64,000 bases of DNA, from NCBI GenBank assembly GCA_964344185.1, contig CAYFMN010000005.1:1-64000 (forward strand), read 5' to 3'. The stretch is from JAJDAT01 sp964344185 (GTDB lineage Bacteria; Nitrospinota; Nitrospinia; Nitrospinales; JAJDAT01). Under the pieces are notes generated by a model. The model was not told the origin of the DNA. It made no database searches and saw only the letters and a program-made list of their open reading frames with translations. The translations under genes were made by a program, and so were the position numbers. Below are positions 50,987 to 61,155 of the stretch, one piece after another (the stretch's first letter is position 1; every line of letters starts with the position of its first letter).

Positions 50987-53900
50987 ATGAAGAAATTTAA
51001 GACCAACAAATTATCATGGATTGTTTTTCTCATCCTTCTTCCGGTAAATTTTTATCCCGGATGGGTTTTTGCCAATAAAATCAATGAAAAAGCGATACAA
51101 ATTGTATCCAACCCAGGGGAAGATTTTGCTGCCGCCATTTCGCGCGATGAAAAAACCTTAGTTTATGTATCGGAAAGATCTGGCAATTTGGACCTTTGGT
51201 TAAAAAAGTTGGAGCCAGCGCCACCGCCAGATCGGCAGCTAACTTTTCACAATTCGGCAGATAATTCTCCAGCAATTAGCCCAAACGGCGAATGGCTTGC
51301 ATTTATATCAAATCGATCAGATCCAAAAGGAGATTTATACATTCTCCCATTAAAGTTTGTGCCTCCTAAAAACGGAATCGACAACGCTCGAAGATTAACC
51401 GACGGTAAAACTCAGGATAGAAGTCCGTCTTGGTCGCCAGATGGAAAATTTATTTATTTTTCGTCAAAAAATTCCGGATCATTTGAAACTCAAATCAAAA
51501 AAATTGATATAGACACAAAAATCGAAACTACGCTGGATAAAGCTCAAGGAGTTAACCCTTCAATCTCTCACGATGGTAATTATTTAGCGTTTGTATCTCA
51601 GAAAAAGGAAATTAATCCTTCGATTTGGGTAAAAGATTTAAAAGAAAACTCATTAATTCAAATTACAAAAGGCACAGATATCGACGTTTATCCAACCTGG
51701 TCTCCTGATGGAAAAGAAATATACTTTGTTCGTTATCGCGACGATACAAATCGCGATAGCGCCGTAACCATTGAAGACAAGCCCAATTTATGGTCGGTTT
51801 CCTTCCCTCCCTCAAAATTACCTATCCAATTAACGGATAGCTCAGCATACGACTTGTTTCCCCAAGCTTCAAAAGAGAGTTTGTACATTACTTCTGATAG
51901 AAAAAAGGACATAGATATCTGGAAAATTCCAAAAAAAGGATTAATCCCTTTTCCCGAAGATTATGGACAAGCTCTTCAGGTGACGGCAGACCTTTGTCCT
52001 AAAGCAGATCAAACTCCCTATTCCTGTTTAATGGCTTACAACAACTTAATAACCTCATTTCCTAACGAAGAAGGAAAAGTTCGAAGTAAATATCTTTTAG
52101 GACTGGGTTATTTAAGCCTGAATCACACAGGATTTGCCGGAAAAATATTCTCGCAAATTGCAAAAAACGAACAAAAAAATCCCTTGTACAGGGGATTAGC
52201 CGAAATTGAGAACCTAATTATTCAAACGGAAAAATTTAAAACTAAAGGAACCACTGATTATCGAAAAAAAGCGAATCAAACCCTAAAAGACCTCGACAAA
52301 ATTAAAACAAAATATAAAAACGAACGCAGAGTAAACGCCCGGGTTTTTTTAGAAAAAGGAAGAATTCTTTTTAAAATTGAAGAACTGGATAAGGCTCTCG
52401 CTTTTTATAAAGAAACTATTCAAAACTACCCGGAGCAAAGAACCATTGCCGCGGAAGCCGCTTTCCGTCAAAACGAGGTATACCAAACCCTCGGCGACAA
52501 TCGAAAAGTTATTAATTCATTTATTCAGGTTGTCAGAGATTTTTACGACGTCGAATATTGGACCGATAAAGCAACTAAAGAAATTTTTGCGCTCCACGAA
52601 AATCAACCGACTCTGGAAAAAAAGACATCTGAGTTGCGGAACATTTCAATTCAGTATGAAAAATTACCTCGGCTCGCCGCCGCAATTCAAAATCGCGTTG
52701 GCGAACTTTATAAGCAAGGAAATGAAAACTTACTAGCCAAAGAAGCTTATCAAGCCACGATAGACCGGTTTCCTAACTCTATTAAAGCCAAAAACGCGGC
52801 GTTATTTGCGTTGGCAAATATATATGCGGAGGAAGAAAACTTTGAGCAAAGTTTAAAAGTATACGAACAAATAGCCGACGACTCTAAAAATTTAAAGGAA
52901 GCCGTTCAAAATTCGCGAAAAGGTTACATCCGAAAATCTATAAAAAAAGGAGAATGGGAACTAAAGGTTGGAGAAGTAAAACTTGCCGCAAAAACTTTTT
53001 TAAACCTGGTTCGTTTTTCCCCGGAAACCATCGAAGGACACCGGGGTTTTGTCCAAGCTAAAGCCGCCTTGAAAGGAACAGAGGAAACAATCTCATTTTA
53101 CAAATCTCGTCTGAAAAAAAATCCTAATTCCGCTCCAGATAGATACTCCCTTGGGTTGGCATATACATATCTAAAAAATCCGGATCTCGACGCTGCGGAA
53201 AAGGAAATTCGCGAGGCGCTTCGAGTCGATTCTCAACAATTGTACTATCACCAAACTTTAGGTTATGTCTACGAACAAATGGAATCGACTTTAAAACGAC
53301 CCGACTATTTGGAAAGAGCTTTACAAGAATACCAAACGGCTCTTTCACTTGTCGATCCAATCGATAGTCCAAGAAATGAAGCAGACCTGTTATTAAATTT
53401 AGGAAATGGCAATTTTCTATTAAATAGTTTTTCCGCCGCTTATCGATACTACAAAAAACGCGAAGAAACGGGATTAGATTTTTTAGATGAAACGCGAGAG
53501 GCGATTTATTATTCAAGATATGGCGAAAGCGCTTTCAAATCTGGTTTGTCAAAAGAAGCGATAAAAAATTTAAAAAATTCTCTAAAAATTTTTTCTAAGA
53601 AAAAAGATCAAACCAGAATCGCGGAGTTGAATGACCGTATCGCCTTAGCCTATCAAGACATAGAAAACCACTCTGATGCGGTTAATCATTTCGCGAGAGC
53701 AATGGAAATTAACCGAGAATCTGGGAATACATCTTCTCTTTCGCGTTCCCTACGTAACATTGCAAATAATCTATTTTGGTTAAATAAAAAAGAAAAAACT
53801 AAAAAATCTGGCCAGTTGACCCAGGCTCTGAATAATTACTTTGAAGCAATAGAAAAAATTGAAAAATTTGGAGTCATCCAAAAAAAGAAAAACCAATCTG

Positions 53901-56900
53901 GACTGCTAAATATTCAGATCGAAACGCCATTAGATCAAAACGCTTCAACCGCCGCTTCTGGTTTTGATACGGTAGGCGAACGTAAATTAATTTTTCACTA
54001 CATTGGGAAAATTTACGGAGATTTCAAAGAATATGGACGAGCTATAGAATATTTTGAAAAAAAACTGGCTCTAATTCCTAATAATTTAGACATTGAAAAA
54101 AACGTCCCGGTCTTATTAGAAAAAGCATTGTTGCAAAACCAAATCGGCAACTTTAATTACCTAAAAGGAGACTATGAAGCAGCCAGTCGCTATTTTAAGG
54201 AATCCTATCAATTAAGCAAATCGTTAAAAAATAGACATGGAACCGCCGTAAATGCAGCCAACATTGGAAAATTACATTTAGCAAAGTTGGAAAATAGGCC
54301 GACTGCTCGACCTTCTGAAGAAATAACAGATACGATCTCTCTCCTATCGGAAACTTCCAAATGGCTTGCAGAATTCAAAGAATATCCAAATCTGGAATAT
54401 CAAGCGTATCTGAAAAATTATATTGGCATATTCAATTATTATAAAGCTCTCCAACTATCCAATATTGAGAAACAGGCAAACACGCTAAACGATAATCTTT
54501 CGCTAATCGCAAGCCTTAAAAATATAAAAACAGATGTCGATAATGTTCGCGAAGCCGCCGAATATTTTAGGGAAGCGCTTGCAAGTCTCAAAGCGGCAAA
54601 AGATATTCCACAAAAAGATCAAATGCTTGCGGCATTAAAACAAAATATAGAATTAACAGGCGTTTGGGAAAGCTCTAAGAAAGATAAAAAGGCTGAAACG
54701 ACTGTTTCAGACCCTACCTTTTCAGTACGTTGGCAGTACCGCTACTTGAAAGCTATACAAACGTCATCAACGGAAAAAAAATTAAATTTGCTTTTAGAGT
54801 CCGAAAAACTATTTTCAAAAATACCTTACGGGTTTTCAACCCTTAATGAGGGCGAAATAGTTATGCTCGCCCAATTATATAAGGATATTACAAGCGTGTA
54901 CTTTGAAAAAAAACGATTTGCCGAAGCTTTATTCTTTTCCGAAAAAGGTCATCGCCAATTAGCCATCGCAGCGCGACAAAACTTTCCGTTAAAATTTTCC
55001 GATGAAAATCGCCAAGCTTATCATGACGAAATCACGGCGTTTCCCAATCGTTTAAAAAGCGTATTGGAAGGCGCATCTAAGGAAGACGCCGAATCTATCT
55101 TAGAAGAACAAAAAGAATTTATTGCGCTAGTAAAAGAAGACGATAAAGAACTAGCGGCTCTTTACGATCCATACATTCCAGATATTAGCGAAATTCGCGA
55201 TTCGATAGAAAAAGGAGGAACCATCGTAAAATATGAATGGATCGACGACAAAATATTTACATGGGTTTTAGACTCAAAAACTCTCAGAGCCGGAGAAATA
55301 AAAGCTTCCCCAGAGCTAACCAGAGTTATTTCACAATACGCCGCTAACCCAGGAAATTACTCGCTTTCAGATATCAACTTGTTAAGCAAATCCCTAACGG
55401 AACCAATAAAAAGTTTCGTCAAAAAATCTAAAGATTTGTACATTTTAGCAAATGGGCCGTTTGAGTTCCTGCCATGGCCGGCTATGAAAATTAACGACAA
55501 ACCAATCATTGAATCTTTGACGCCAACCTATATATCTTCATTTTCTCACTTGGTATTTTCCAAAGAAAAAAGAAATCTATATAACACGCGTTTATTAAAT
55601 GTAAGTGCCTCGCCCAAAGAAATTTTGGGGTTAGAAGGAAAATTCTCAACGATCAAAAACTTGAATAGCCAAACAAAAGAAATAGATGATTTTCCAAGAC
55701 TTAAAAAGAATTTTGGATTAATTAATATTGAAAACCAAACAAACCTAAACGGAAGGAAGTTATGGGATTCATATATTGGGATTTCCAGTAATCCTAGAAG
55801 ATTTGACCGATGGCAACCTGAGGAGCTTTTTGAAGAATCTTTACGCGGACATTTAATTTCCTTACAAAATATTCGATCAGACTACGAACGAGGAAACGAC
55901 CTGCCTCCTTCCGTTTTTTTAACAGAAGCTTTAACTTTCGCGGGATTTCCTGGAATATTGTTAAATTGGAATCAAAGCGGTTCGGTCGCCCAAAAAAGTC
56001 TTTTTGAAACTTTCTTAGAAAAAGCGCGTAGCGGCAATTCTTCACAGGCTCTAAGGATGGCGCAACTAGAAACCGCAAAAAAATTTCCAAATTCTTTGGA
56101 CTGGATCGGATATAGATTCTATGGCTTCCCAGGAATGGATGAAAACGAGAAGAAAGAATTTGCAAAAACCAATTTTGATAAAAATGTCCAACAGGGACTT
56201 CAAGCCTTTAAACAAAAAGAATGGAACAGTTCGATAGGATATTTCGAAAAGGCTCTAGCTCTTATTTCATTTTTAGAAAACAAAAACTCAGAAGATCAAA
56301 TTCGAAAAACTCTAGCCCTTGCCGCCTATAATCAAGGTAATTATTCAAAAGCCATCCAGTATCAAAACGATTTGGTAAAAATCATGGAAAGCCGGGAAGA
56401 TCCCGAACTCTTAGCGGAAGCGCTTTATTTTTTAGGAATATTGCATTCCCGTGCGGAAAACTACGGCGAAGCCGTTAAGCTTTTACAAAAATCTTTAAAT
56501 ATTTATAAAGAAAATGAAATTCTTGATAAATTAGCCGAAAGCTATAGCGCTTTAGGCATTATCGAAGAAAACGCATTGGACTACGACAAAGCTCTTCAAG
56601 CTTTCAATTCTTCATTAAAAATAAGCGAAGAAATAGGAGAGGACTTAAATCGGGGTCGAGAATTGAGAAGAATAGGCCGAATTTTTTATCTTCGATTGAG
56701 CCGCTATAACCAGGCAAAAACTTATTTTCAACAGGCTCACAATCTATTTAAAGAAATTGAACAACTAGATCAAGTAGTTGAAACGCTTTTAGAACTGGGG
56801 TTGGTTGCCGAAAAGCAAGGCGATTTTGACGTTGCTTTAAATCACTATCGGGAAGCTGAAAGTCTAGCAAAAGAAATAGACTTGAAAAGAGGTTTATCTA

Positions 56901-59005
56901 AAGCGTTTTTATACCAGGCAAATAGTCACTGGTTCCAAGGAAACTATCAACAGGCGTTTAAATTTCAAAGAAAAGCATTAGCCATTGCGGATGAAATTTC
57001 CGATAAACGTCAAAAAGCATTCATCTATAACACACTTGGACTAATCTATTGGACATTAAATAATTCCTCGCAAGCCCTTGGAAACTTAAATAAAAGCCTC
57101 AAACTGGCTGAAGAAATTGAATCCCCTTTAGATATCGCAACGGCATACAACAACATCGGTCTGGTATATCGCAAAGATAAAAAATACGAAAAATCGATAG
57201 AATTTTTTCAAAAAGCTCTAGAAAAAGACGAAGAATTAAAATCCAAATGGGGCCAAGGATACACTCATAGAAACCTGGGAATGAGCTATCTTCGTTTAAA
57301 CCAACTAGATTCCGCTTCCATCCATATTCAAAAAGCCGTTGCCTTAAGCCGCGAAATCGGCAATCAAACCAATTTGGTTAAATCCATGTTGGAAATGGGC
57401 AATTTAGCTATGAAACGAAAAAATTGTTCAAAAGCTATATCCGCTTTTAAAGAAACAGAAGCTCTAGCCGGAAAGCTAAAAATTTCAGAAGTGCATTGGC
57501 GAGCTCTTAGAGGGCAGGGGAAATGCCTTGCTACCGATGGAAATTTAAATCCAGCTACGGAAGCATACAAAAAAGCCGCCGAGATCGTAGAAGATATGAG
57601 AGCGGCTATTAAAATTGAAGAGTTTCAAAACGGTTTTCTAACCGATAAACAAGATGTTTTCAAAGAACTGGTTTTACTTCTTCTTGATCAAAACAAGACT
57701 GAAGAAGCGTTTTCCTACGCGGAAAAAGCAAAATCTAGAAGCTTTATTGATTTATTGGGAAATCAAAAAGTAAGTCTTAAAAACGATGTAAGTCAAAAAT
57801 TATACGATTCGTTAACAAAACAAAAAAATCAAATCAGGAAAATAGAAGAAACCCTTGGGAAAACTGAAGAAGAAGACAAGCGAAACCAATTACTAAAAGA
57901 TCTCGTATCCGCTAGAAATGAATATCAAGAAATATTAATACAGGTTAAAGAACAAAGTCCCCAATTATCTAGTTTCGTTACCGTAGAAACTCTCAAAGTT
58001 CCTGAAATTCAAAAATTATTAGAACCCAACGTAGCTCTTGTGGAATACTTGACGACTCCAAAAGAAATCGTCATTTGGGTCGTTTCCAAAAACAATTTAA
58101 ACGCATCGAGAGTTCCGGTTGAAGAAAAAGAATTAGAAAAACTGGTCAAAGATTATCGAGATCGGATGCAAAATTTAGCTCCATTAGAAGAACAATCCAA
58201 AAAACTTTACGACTTGGCTATAAAACCTATTGAACCATGGATCAAAACTCAAAGGATGCTTGGAATTATACCGAATGGGCTCCTCCACTATATTTCTTTT
58301 TCCTCATTGAAAGGCCCCAATGGTTACTTGTTTGAAAAACATCCGTTATTTTACTCTCCCAGCGCGTCCGTTTTAAAATTTACTTTTGGAAGAAAATACG
58401 AAAAAAAATCCGGACCGATTAAAGTATTAGCTTTAGGCAACCCTGATTTAGGCAGTTTTAACTACGATTTACCGCTTGCAGAATTAGAAGCTAACGCGAT
58501 TAAATGGGATTTCCCAAAAATTGACGTGCTAACCCGCGAAAAGGCCAGAGAAAGCTGGCTAAAAAAACATATTAGCGAATATCAAATTATCCACATCGCA
58601 TCGCATGGAGAATTTGATCCAATCAACCCCTTATTTTCTTCGTTAAAATTAACTCGCGATAAATCGGAAGATGGAAACTTTGAAGTTAATGAAGTATTCT
58701 CCCTCGATATTAAAGCCGATTTAGTTACGCTAAGCGCTTGTCAAACGGGTCTTGGCAAGATCGAAGGCGGCGACGAACTGATGGGACTTAATCGAGCGTT
58801 CTTTTACGCGGGAACCCACGCTCTTATATCGTCGCTGTGGCGGGTAAGCGATATTTCTACGGCTATTTTAATCAAACACTTTTATCGAAACTATGCGAAA
58901 AACTTAAAAGCCGAAAGCCTAAGAAAAGCTCAACTATTAGTTAAACAATCTTATCCACATCCTTCTTACTGGTCGGGTTTTAGCTTAACCGGAGATTATC
59001 GCTGA
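50987..59005 (+). CDS. Giant exported protein: TolB-like propeller, TPRs, degenerate CHAT, TPRs, CHAT protease
   Basis: I start at ATG 50987, which begins a signal peptide (MKKFKTNKLSWIVFLIL ... WVFA); earlier in-frame starts add a non-conserved leader. The protein has about 2672 residues. Residues 38-325 hold six PD40/TolB-like blades (SWSPDGKFIYFSSK, SISHDGNYLAFVSQ, TWSPDGKEIYFVRY). TPRs fill about 340-1400. A first CHAT-like region (about 1405-1720) lacks the catalytic His and Cys. A second TPR array (about 1735-2255, including Rapsyn/NB-ARC-type AYNNIGLVYRKDKKYEKSIEFFQKAL units) precedes an intact C-terminal CHAT domain with HIASHGEF (His2540) and LSACQTGLG (Cys2585). CHAT domains are caspase-like proteases; export of one with a propeller is unusual. 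Confidence 0.92.
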   Translation: MKKFKTNKLSWIVFLILLPVNFYPGWVFANKINEKAIQIVSNPGEDFAAAISRDEKTLVYVSERSGNLDLWLKKLEPAPPPDRQLTFHNSADNSPAISPNGEWLAFISNRSDPKGDLYILPLKFVPPKNGIDNARRLTDGKTQDRSPSWSPDGKFIYFSSKNSGSFETQIKKIDIDTKIETTLDKAQGVNPSISHDGNYLAFVSQKKEINPSIWVKDLKENSLIQITKGTDIDVYPTWSPDGKEIYFVRYRDDTNRDSAVTIEDKPNLWSVSFPPSKLPIQLTDSSAYDLFPQASKESLYITSDRKKDIDIWKIPKKGLIPFPEDYGQALQVTADLCPKADQTPYSCLMAYNNLITSFPNEEGKVRSKYLLGLGYLSLNHTGFAGKIFSQIAKNEQKNPLYRGLAEIENLIIQTEKFKTKGTTDYRKKANQTLKDLDKIKTKYKNERRVNARVFLEKGRILFKIEELDKALAFYKETIQNYPEQRTIAAEAAFRQNEVYQTLGDNRKVINSFIQVVRDFYDVEYWTDKATKEIFALHENQPTLEKKTSELRNISIQYEKLPRLAAAIQNRVGELYKQGNENLLAKEAYQATIDRFPNSIKAKNAALFALANIYAEEENFEQSLKVYEQIADDSKNLKEAVQNSRKGYIRKSIKKGEWELKVGEVKLAAKTFLNLVRFSPETIEGHRGFVQAKAALKGTEETISFYKSRLKKNPNSAPDRYSLGLAYTYLKNPDLDAAEKEIREALRVDSQQLYYHQTLGYVYEQMESTLKRPDYLERALQEYQTALSLVDPIDSPRNEADLLLNLGNGNFLLNSFSAAYRYYKKREETGLDFLDETREAIYYSRYGESAFKSGLSKEAIKNLKNSLKIFSKKKDQTRIAELNDRIALAYQDIENHSDAVNHFARAMEINRESGNTSSLSRSLRNIANNLFWLNKKEKTKKSGQLTQALNNYFEAIEKIEKFGVIQKKKNQSGLLNIQIETPLDQNASTAASGFDTVGERKLIFHYIGKIYGDFKEYGRAIEYFEKKLALIPNNLDIEKNVPVLLEKALLQNQIGNFNYLKGDYEAASRYFKESYQLSKSLKNRHGTAVNAANIGKLHLAKLENRPTARPSEEITDTISLLSETSKWLAEFKEYPNLEYQAYLKNYIGIFNYYKALQLSNIEKQANTLNDNLSLIASLKNIKTDVDNVREAAEYFREALASLKAAKDIPQKDQMLAALKQNIELTGVWESSKKDKKAETTVSDPTFSVRWQYRYLKAIQTSSTEKKLNLLLESEKLFSKIPYGFSTLNEGEIVMLAQLYKDITSVYFEKKRFAEALFFSEKGHRQLAIAARQNFPLKFSDENRQAYHDEITAFPNRLKSVLEGASKEDAESILEEQKEFIALVKEDDKELAALYDPYIPDISEIRDSIEKGGTIVKYEWIDDKIFTWVLDSKTLRAGEIKASPELTRVISQYAANPGNYSLSDINLLSKSLTEPIKSFVKKSKDLYILANGPFEFLPWPAMKINDKPIIESLTPTYISSFSHLVFSKEKRNLYNTRLLNVSASPKEILGLEGKFSTIKNLNSQTKEIDDFPRLKKNFGLINIENQTNLNGRKLWDSYIGISSNPRRFDRWQPEELFEESLRGHLISLQNIRSDYERGNDLPPSVFLTEALTFAGFPGILLNWNQSGSVAQKSLFETFLEKARSGNSSQALRMAQLETAKKFPNSLDWIGYRFYGFPGMDENEKKEFAKTNFDKNVQQGLQAFKQKEWNSSIGYFEKALALISFLENKNSEDQIRKTLALAAYNQGNYSKAIQYQNDLVKIMESREDPELLAEALYFLGILHSRAENYGEAVKLLQKSLNIYKENEILDKLAESYSALGIIEENALDYDKALQAFNSSLKISEEIGEDLNRGRELRRIGRIFYLRLSRYNQAKTYFQQAHNLFKEIEQLDQVVETLLELGLVAEKQGDFDVALNHYREAESLAKEIDLKRGLSKAFLYQANSHWFQGNYQQAFKFQRKALAIADEISDKRQKAFIYNTLGLIYWTLNNSSQALGNLNKSLKLAEEIESPLDIATAYNNIGLVYRKDKKYEKSIEFFQKALEKDEELKSKWGQGYTHRNLGMSYLRLNQLDSASIHIQKAVALSREIGNQTNLVKSMLEMGNLAMKRKNCSKAISAFKETEALAGKLKISEVHWRALRGQGKCLATDGNLNPATEAYKKAAEIVEDMRAAIKIEEFQNGFLTDKQDVFKELVLLLLDQNKTEEAFSYAEKAKSRSFIDLLGNQKVSLKNDVSQKLYDSLTKQKNQIRKIEETLGKTEEEDKRNQLLKDLVSARNEYQEILIQVKEQSPQLSSFVTVETLKVPEIQKLLEPNVALVEYLTTPKEIVIWVVSKNNLNASRVPVEEKELEKLVKDYRDRMQNLAPLEEQSKKLYDLAIKPIEPWIKTQRMLGIIPNGLLHYISFSSLKGPNGYLFEKHPLFYSPSASVLKFTFGRKYEKKSGPIKVLALGNPDLGSFNYDLPLAELEANAIKWDFPKIDVLTREKARESWLKKHISEYQIIHIASHGEFDPINPLFSSLKLTRDKSEDGNFEVNEVFSLDIKADLVTLSACQTGLGKIEGGDELMGLNRAFFYAGTHALISSLWRVSDISTAILIKHFYRNYAKNLKAESLRKAQLLVKQSYPHPSYWSGFSLTGDYR

Positions 59006-59016
59006 TTTATTTTTTG

Positions 59017-59691
59017 TTAACTTAAGTAGTCAGTAAAAGCGCCAGGAAAAACATCGCCGCCTTCCAGTACAACCCATTTTTCGGAGGTATCTCCTAAAGT
59101 TAAATCCAATCGATCATTTGGCCGGATCAATTTAACGGCTTGATCGGATAATCGAAAGCGAATTGGTTCGTCTAAATCTTCGCCGGACACATGAACAAAA
59201 TCACGTTTAGTTTGATTCACCTCGAATACACTATGCAGCGCGTTAATAATATTTGGAGGATCGCCTAATATTTCAGCCGCCGCTTCGTCAATGAAACCGC
59301 TTAGTTGACGACATCTTTCCCTATGCCCCATAAATTCTTTTACAGATTTTTGAAAGTCAATTTCGGATAGCCCATGTAAAATTTCTCGTTTATCCATCCA
59401 TCTAAGAAAAGAAAAAACTTCAAATAATATTTCATTTGTTTCGTATGTTTCTTTTCCCAACTTAAAAGGAACATAGCAAACTACAAAACGACTTAGGCAA
59501 TCCGGTTTTATATCTTCGGGCCGCGCGCACACCAGGGGATTGCCAGAGATTTCTTCGGCATCTAAACCAGCCTCTACCAGACATGAATGAAATAAAGATA
59601 AACCAAAGCCTAAAACAGGAGTCGATGAATCGGGATCTCCAGGTACATTGGTTTCTTGCGCGTATTGCCTTAATAATTCATAAACTTCCAT
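59017..59691 (-). CDS. Hypothetical protein, 224 aa
   Basis: An acidic, soluble protein of unknown family with scattered Cys and a basic HRERCRQL segment. There is no signal peptide or membrane helix. It lies 19 bases after the PhnW-like gene on the same strand, so they probably share a transcript. Confidence 0.6.
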   Translation of the reverse strand: MEVYELLRQYAQETNVPGDPDSSTPVLGFGLSLFHSCLVEAGLDAEEISGNPLVCARPEDIKPDCLSRFVVCYVPFKLGKETYETNEILFEVFSFLRWMDKREILHGLSEIDFQKSVKEFMGHRERCRQLSGFIDEAAAEILGDPPNIINALHSVFEVNQTKRDFVHVSGEDLDEPIRFRLSDQAVKLIRPNDRLDLTLGDTSEKWVVLEGGDVFPGAFTDYLS

Positions 59692-59710
59692 CGTATTAAT
59701 AACGCCCTTT

Positions 59711-60805
59711 TTAACTAGTTTGAATAGAAAGGCAATTTCCCAATTCTATTAAAAACTCTTCAAATTCTTCCCGCCGAATATCTCCAATATTCGCAATTCG
59801 AAAAATCGTTTTACTCAGTCCTCCCTGACCGGCGTAAATAACAAAACCTCTTTGCTTCAAATCGTCGTGTAATCTCGTATAAGTTATCCCTTGAGGTAAT
59901 TTCAATGAAGTTAAAGTATTAGAATAGTTTTCTACCGGTAGTAGAAATTCTAAACCTAAATTTTGAAAACCTCGTCTTAAAAAATTTGCCGCATCGCCAT
60001 AGCGTTTAATTCTACCGCCAACGGTTTCTTCTCCTAACTCTTCAAGCGCTTCGTCCAACGCATAATGCGCTTGTATAGCGGGAGTGAAAAGAGTATCTCC
60101 CTTATCTTGAGCTTTAACATGGGAAGGTAAGTTAAAATACAAAGATCTTGGTGGAATCTTTCCAATTCTAGACAAATCGTCTTTTTGAATAAGCGCAAAT
60201 GAAACCCCTGGAAAACCCTGAATACATTTATTTGCCGTTCCAACGCATATTTCTGGTTTCCAAAGTTTAAAGTCAAATTCATCTCCTCCTAAAGAACTAA
60301 TACAATCAACCAATAAAGCTCTTTGATGGCGATGAACAATATCCGATATTGGACCTAGCGGGTTCAATAAACCTGTGGTGGTTTCATGATGAACAACCAT
60401 AACAATTTCGATTTTTGAGTCGGTCTTTAAAGCGTCGTCTATTTCGTTAAGCTTAGGTAAATCTCCCCAAGCATATTCAAGAACTTTGGTCTCCAAACCA
60501 TAACATTGTGCGATCTTGGCAATCCTTTCGCCGTACACCCCATTATTTATAATCAAAGCTTTCCTATTTGGGCTAACGCTTGCCGATACCGCCATTTCCA
60601 AAGCGGCTGTTCCCGAACCAGAGACTAACGCAGAAGTATAATTTTTTTCTATGTTAAAAATTTTTACCAATTTCTCGCGTATAGAAGCGATTAAATCTGT
60701 ACATTCTTTTTCGCGATGACATAAATCCCCTCTTAGTAAGGAAGATTCCACTCGCTTGGTGACATTAACTGGACCAGGGTTTAACAATACGATTCTTTTT
60801 TGCAT
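59711..60805 (-). CDS. Class V aminotransferase, PhnW-like
   Basis: The 364-residue PLP enzyme resembles 2-aminoethylphosphonate-pyruvate aminotransferase. It shows LLNPGPVNVTKRV, LCHREKECTDL, VSGSGTAALEMAVS, VVHHETTTGLLNPL, DCISSLGGDEFDF and ANKCIQGFPGVSFAL, whose Lys would bind PLP. PhnW interconverts phosphonoacetaldehyde and aminoethylphosphonate. Other members of the group act on serine or alanine/glyoxylate, so the substrate is not certain. No phosphonate lyase or PepM is in the window. Confidence 0.82.
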   Translation of the reverse strand: MQKRIVLLNPGPVNVTKRVESSLLRGDLCHREKECTDLIASIREKLVKIFNIEKNYTSALVSGSGTAALEMAVSASVSPNRKALIINNGVYGERIAKIAQCYGLETKVLEYAWGDLPKLNEIDDALKTDSKIEIVMVVHHETTTGLLNPLGPISDIVHRHQRALLVDCISSLGGDEFDFKLWKPEICVGTANKCIQGFPGVSFALIQKDDLSRIGKIPPRSLYFNLPSHVKAQDKGDTLFTPAIQAHYALDEALEELGEETVGGRIKRYGDAANFLRRGFQNLGLEFLLPVENYSNTLTSLKLPQGITYTRLHDDLKQRGFVIYAGQGGLSKTIFRIANIGDIRREEFEEFLIELGNCLSIQTS

Positions 60806-60884
60806 AATAAATTTAATTTTGATAATTACGGTTATCGTCTAAACTTAAGAACAAATCCAACCTGAAATATTTAGAATTAATTTA

Positions 60885-60983
60885 AGAGGATCTATAATAA
60901 CTGGTATTTTTACTGGTTTGCTATCGCTTGGTCCTTAAATTTAAGGGCCAGGCTCTTGGCAAATCTGAGTTTTAGAGATTCCC
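60885..60983. mobile_element. Miniature inverted-repeat element, copy 3
   Basis: A 99-bp element starts GAGGATCTATAATAACT, closes with an imperfect inverted repeat (10 of 17 ungapped, better with one gap) and is flanked by TTAA duplications (60881-60884 and 60984-60987). It has a near-perfect hairpin TGGTCCTTAAA/TTTAAGGGCCA at 60928-60949. It is full length like copy 2. The remainder of the 60806-61155 gap shows no gene. Confidence 0.87.
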
Positions 60984-61155
60984 TTAAAACTCTCTCACAA
61001 AAAACAAAACTTAGACTAATAAGAGTTTTTACGGCTTTATTGATAAATTACCTTTCAGTTTTTTTTTTATTCATTTAAACTAATTTATCAACTTCTAACA
61101 ATAAAACAACGCGATTTTCATTATATTCCAATCGGTTTTTCCTATATTTATCCCA

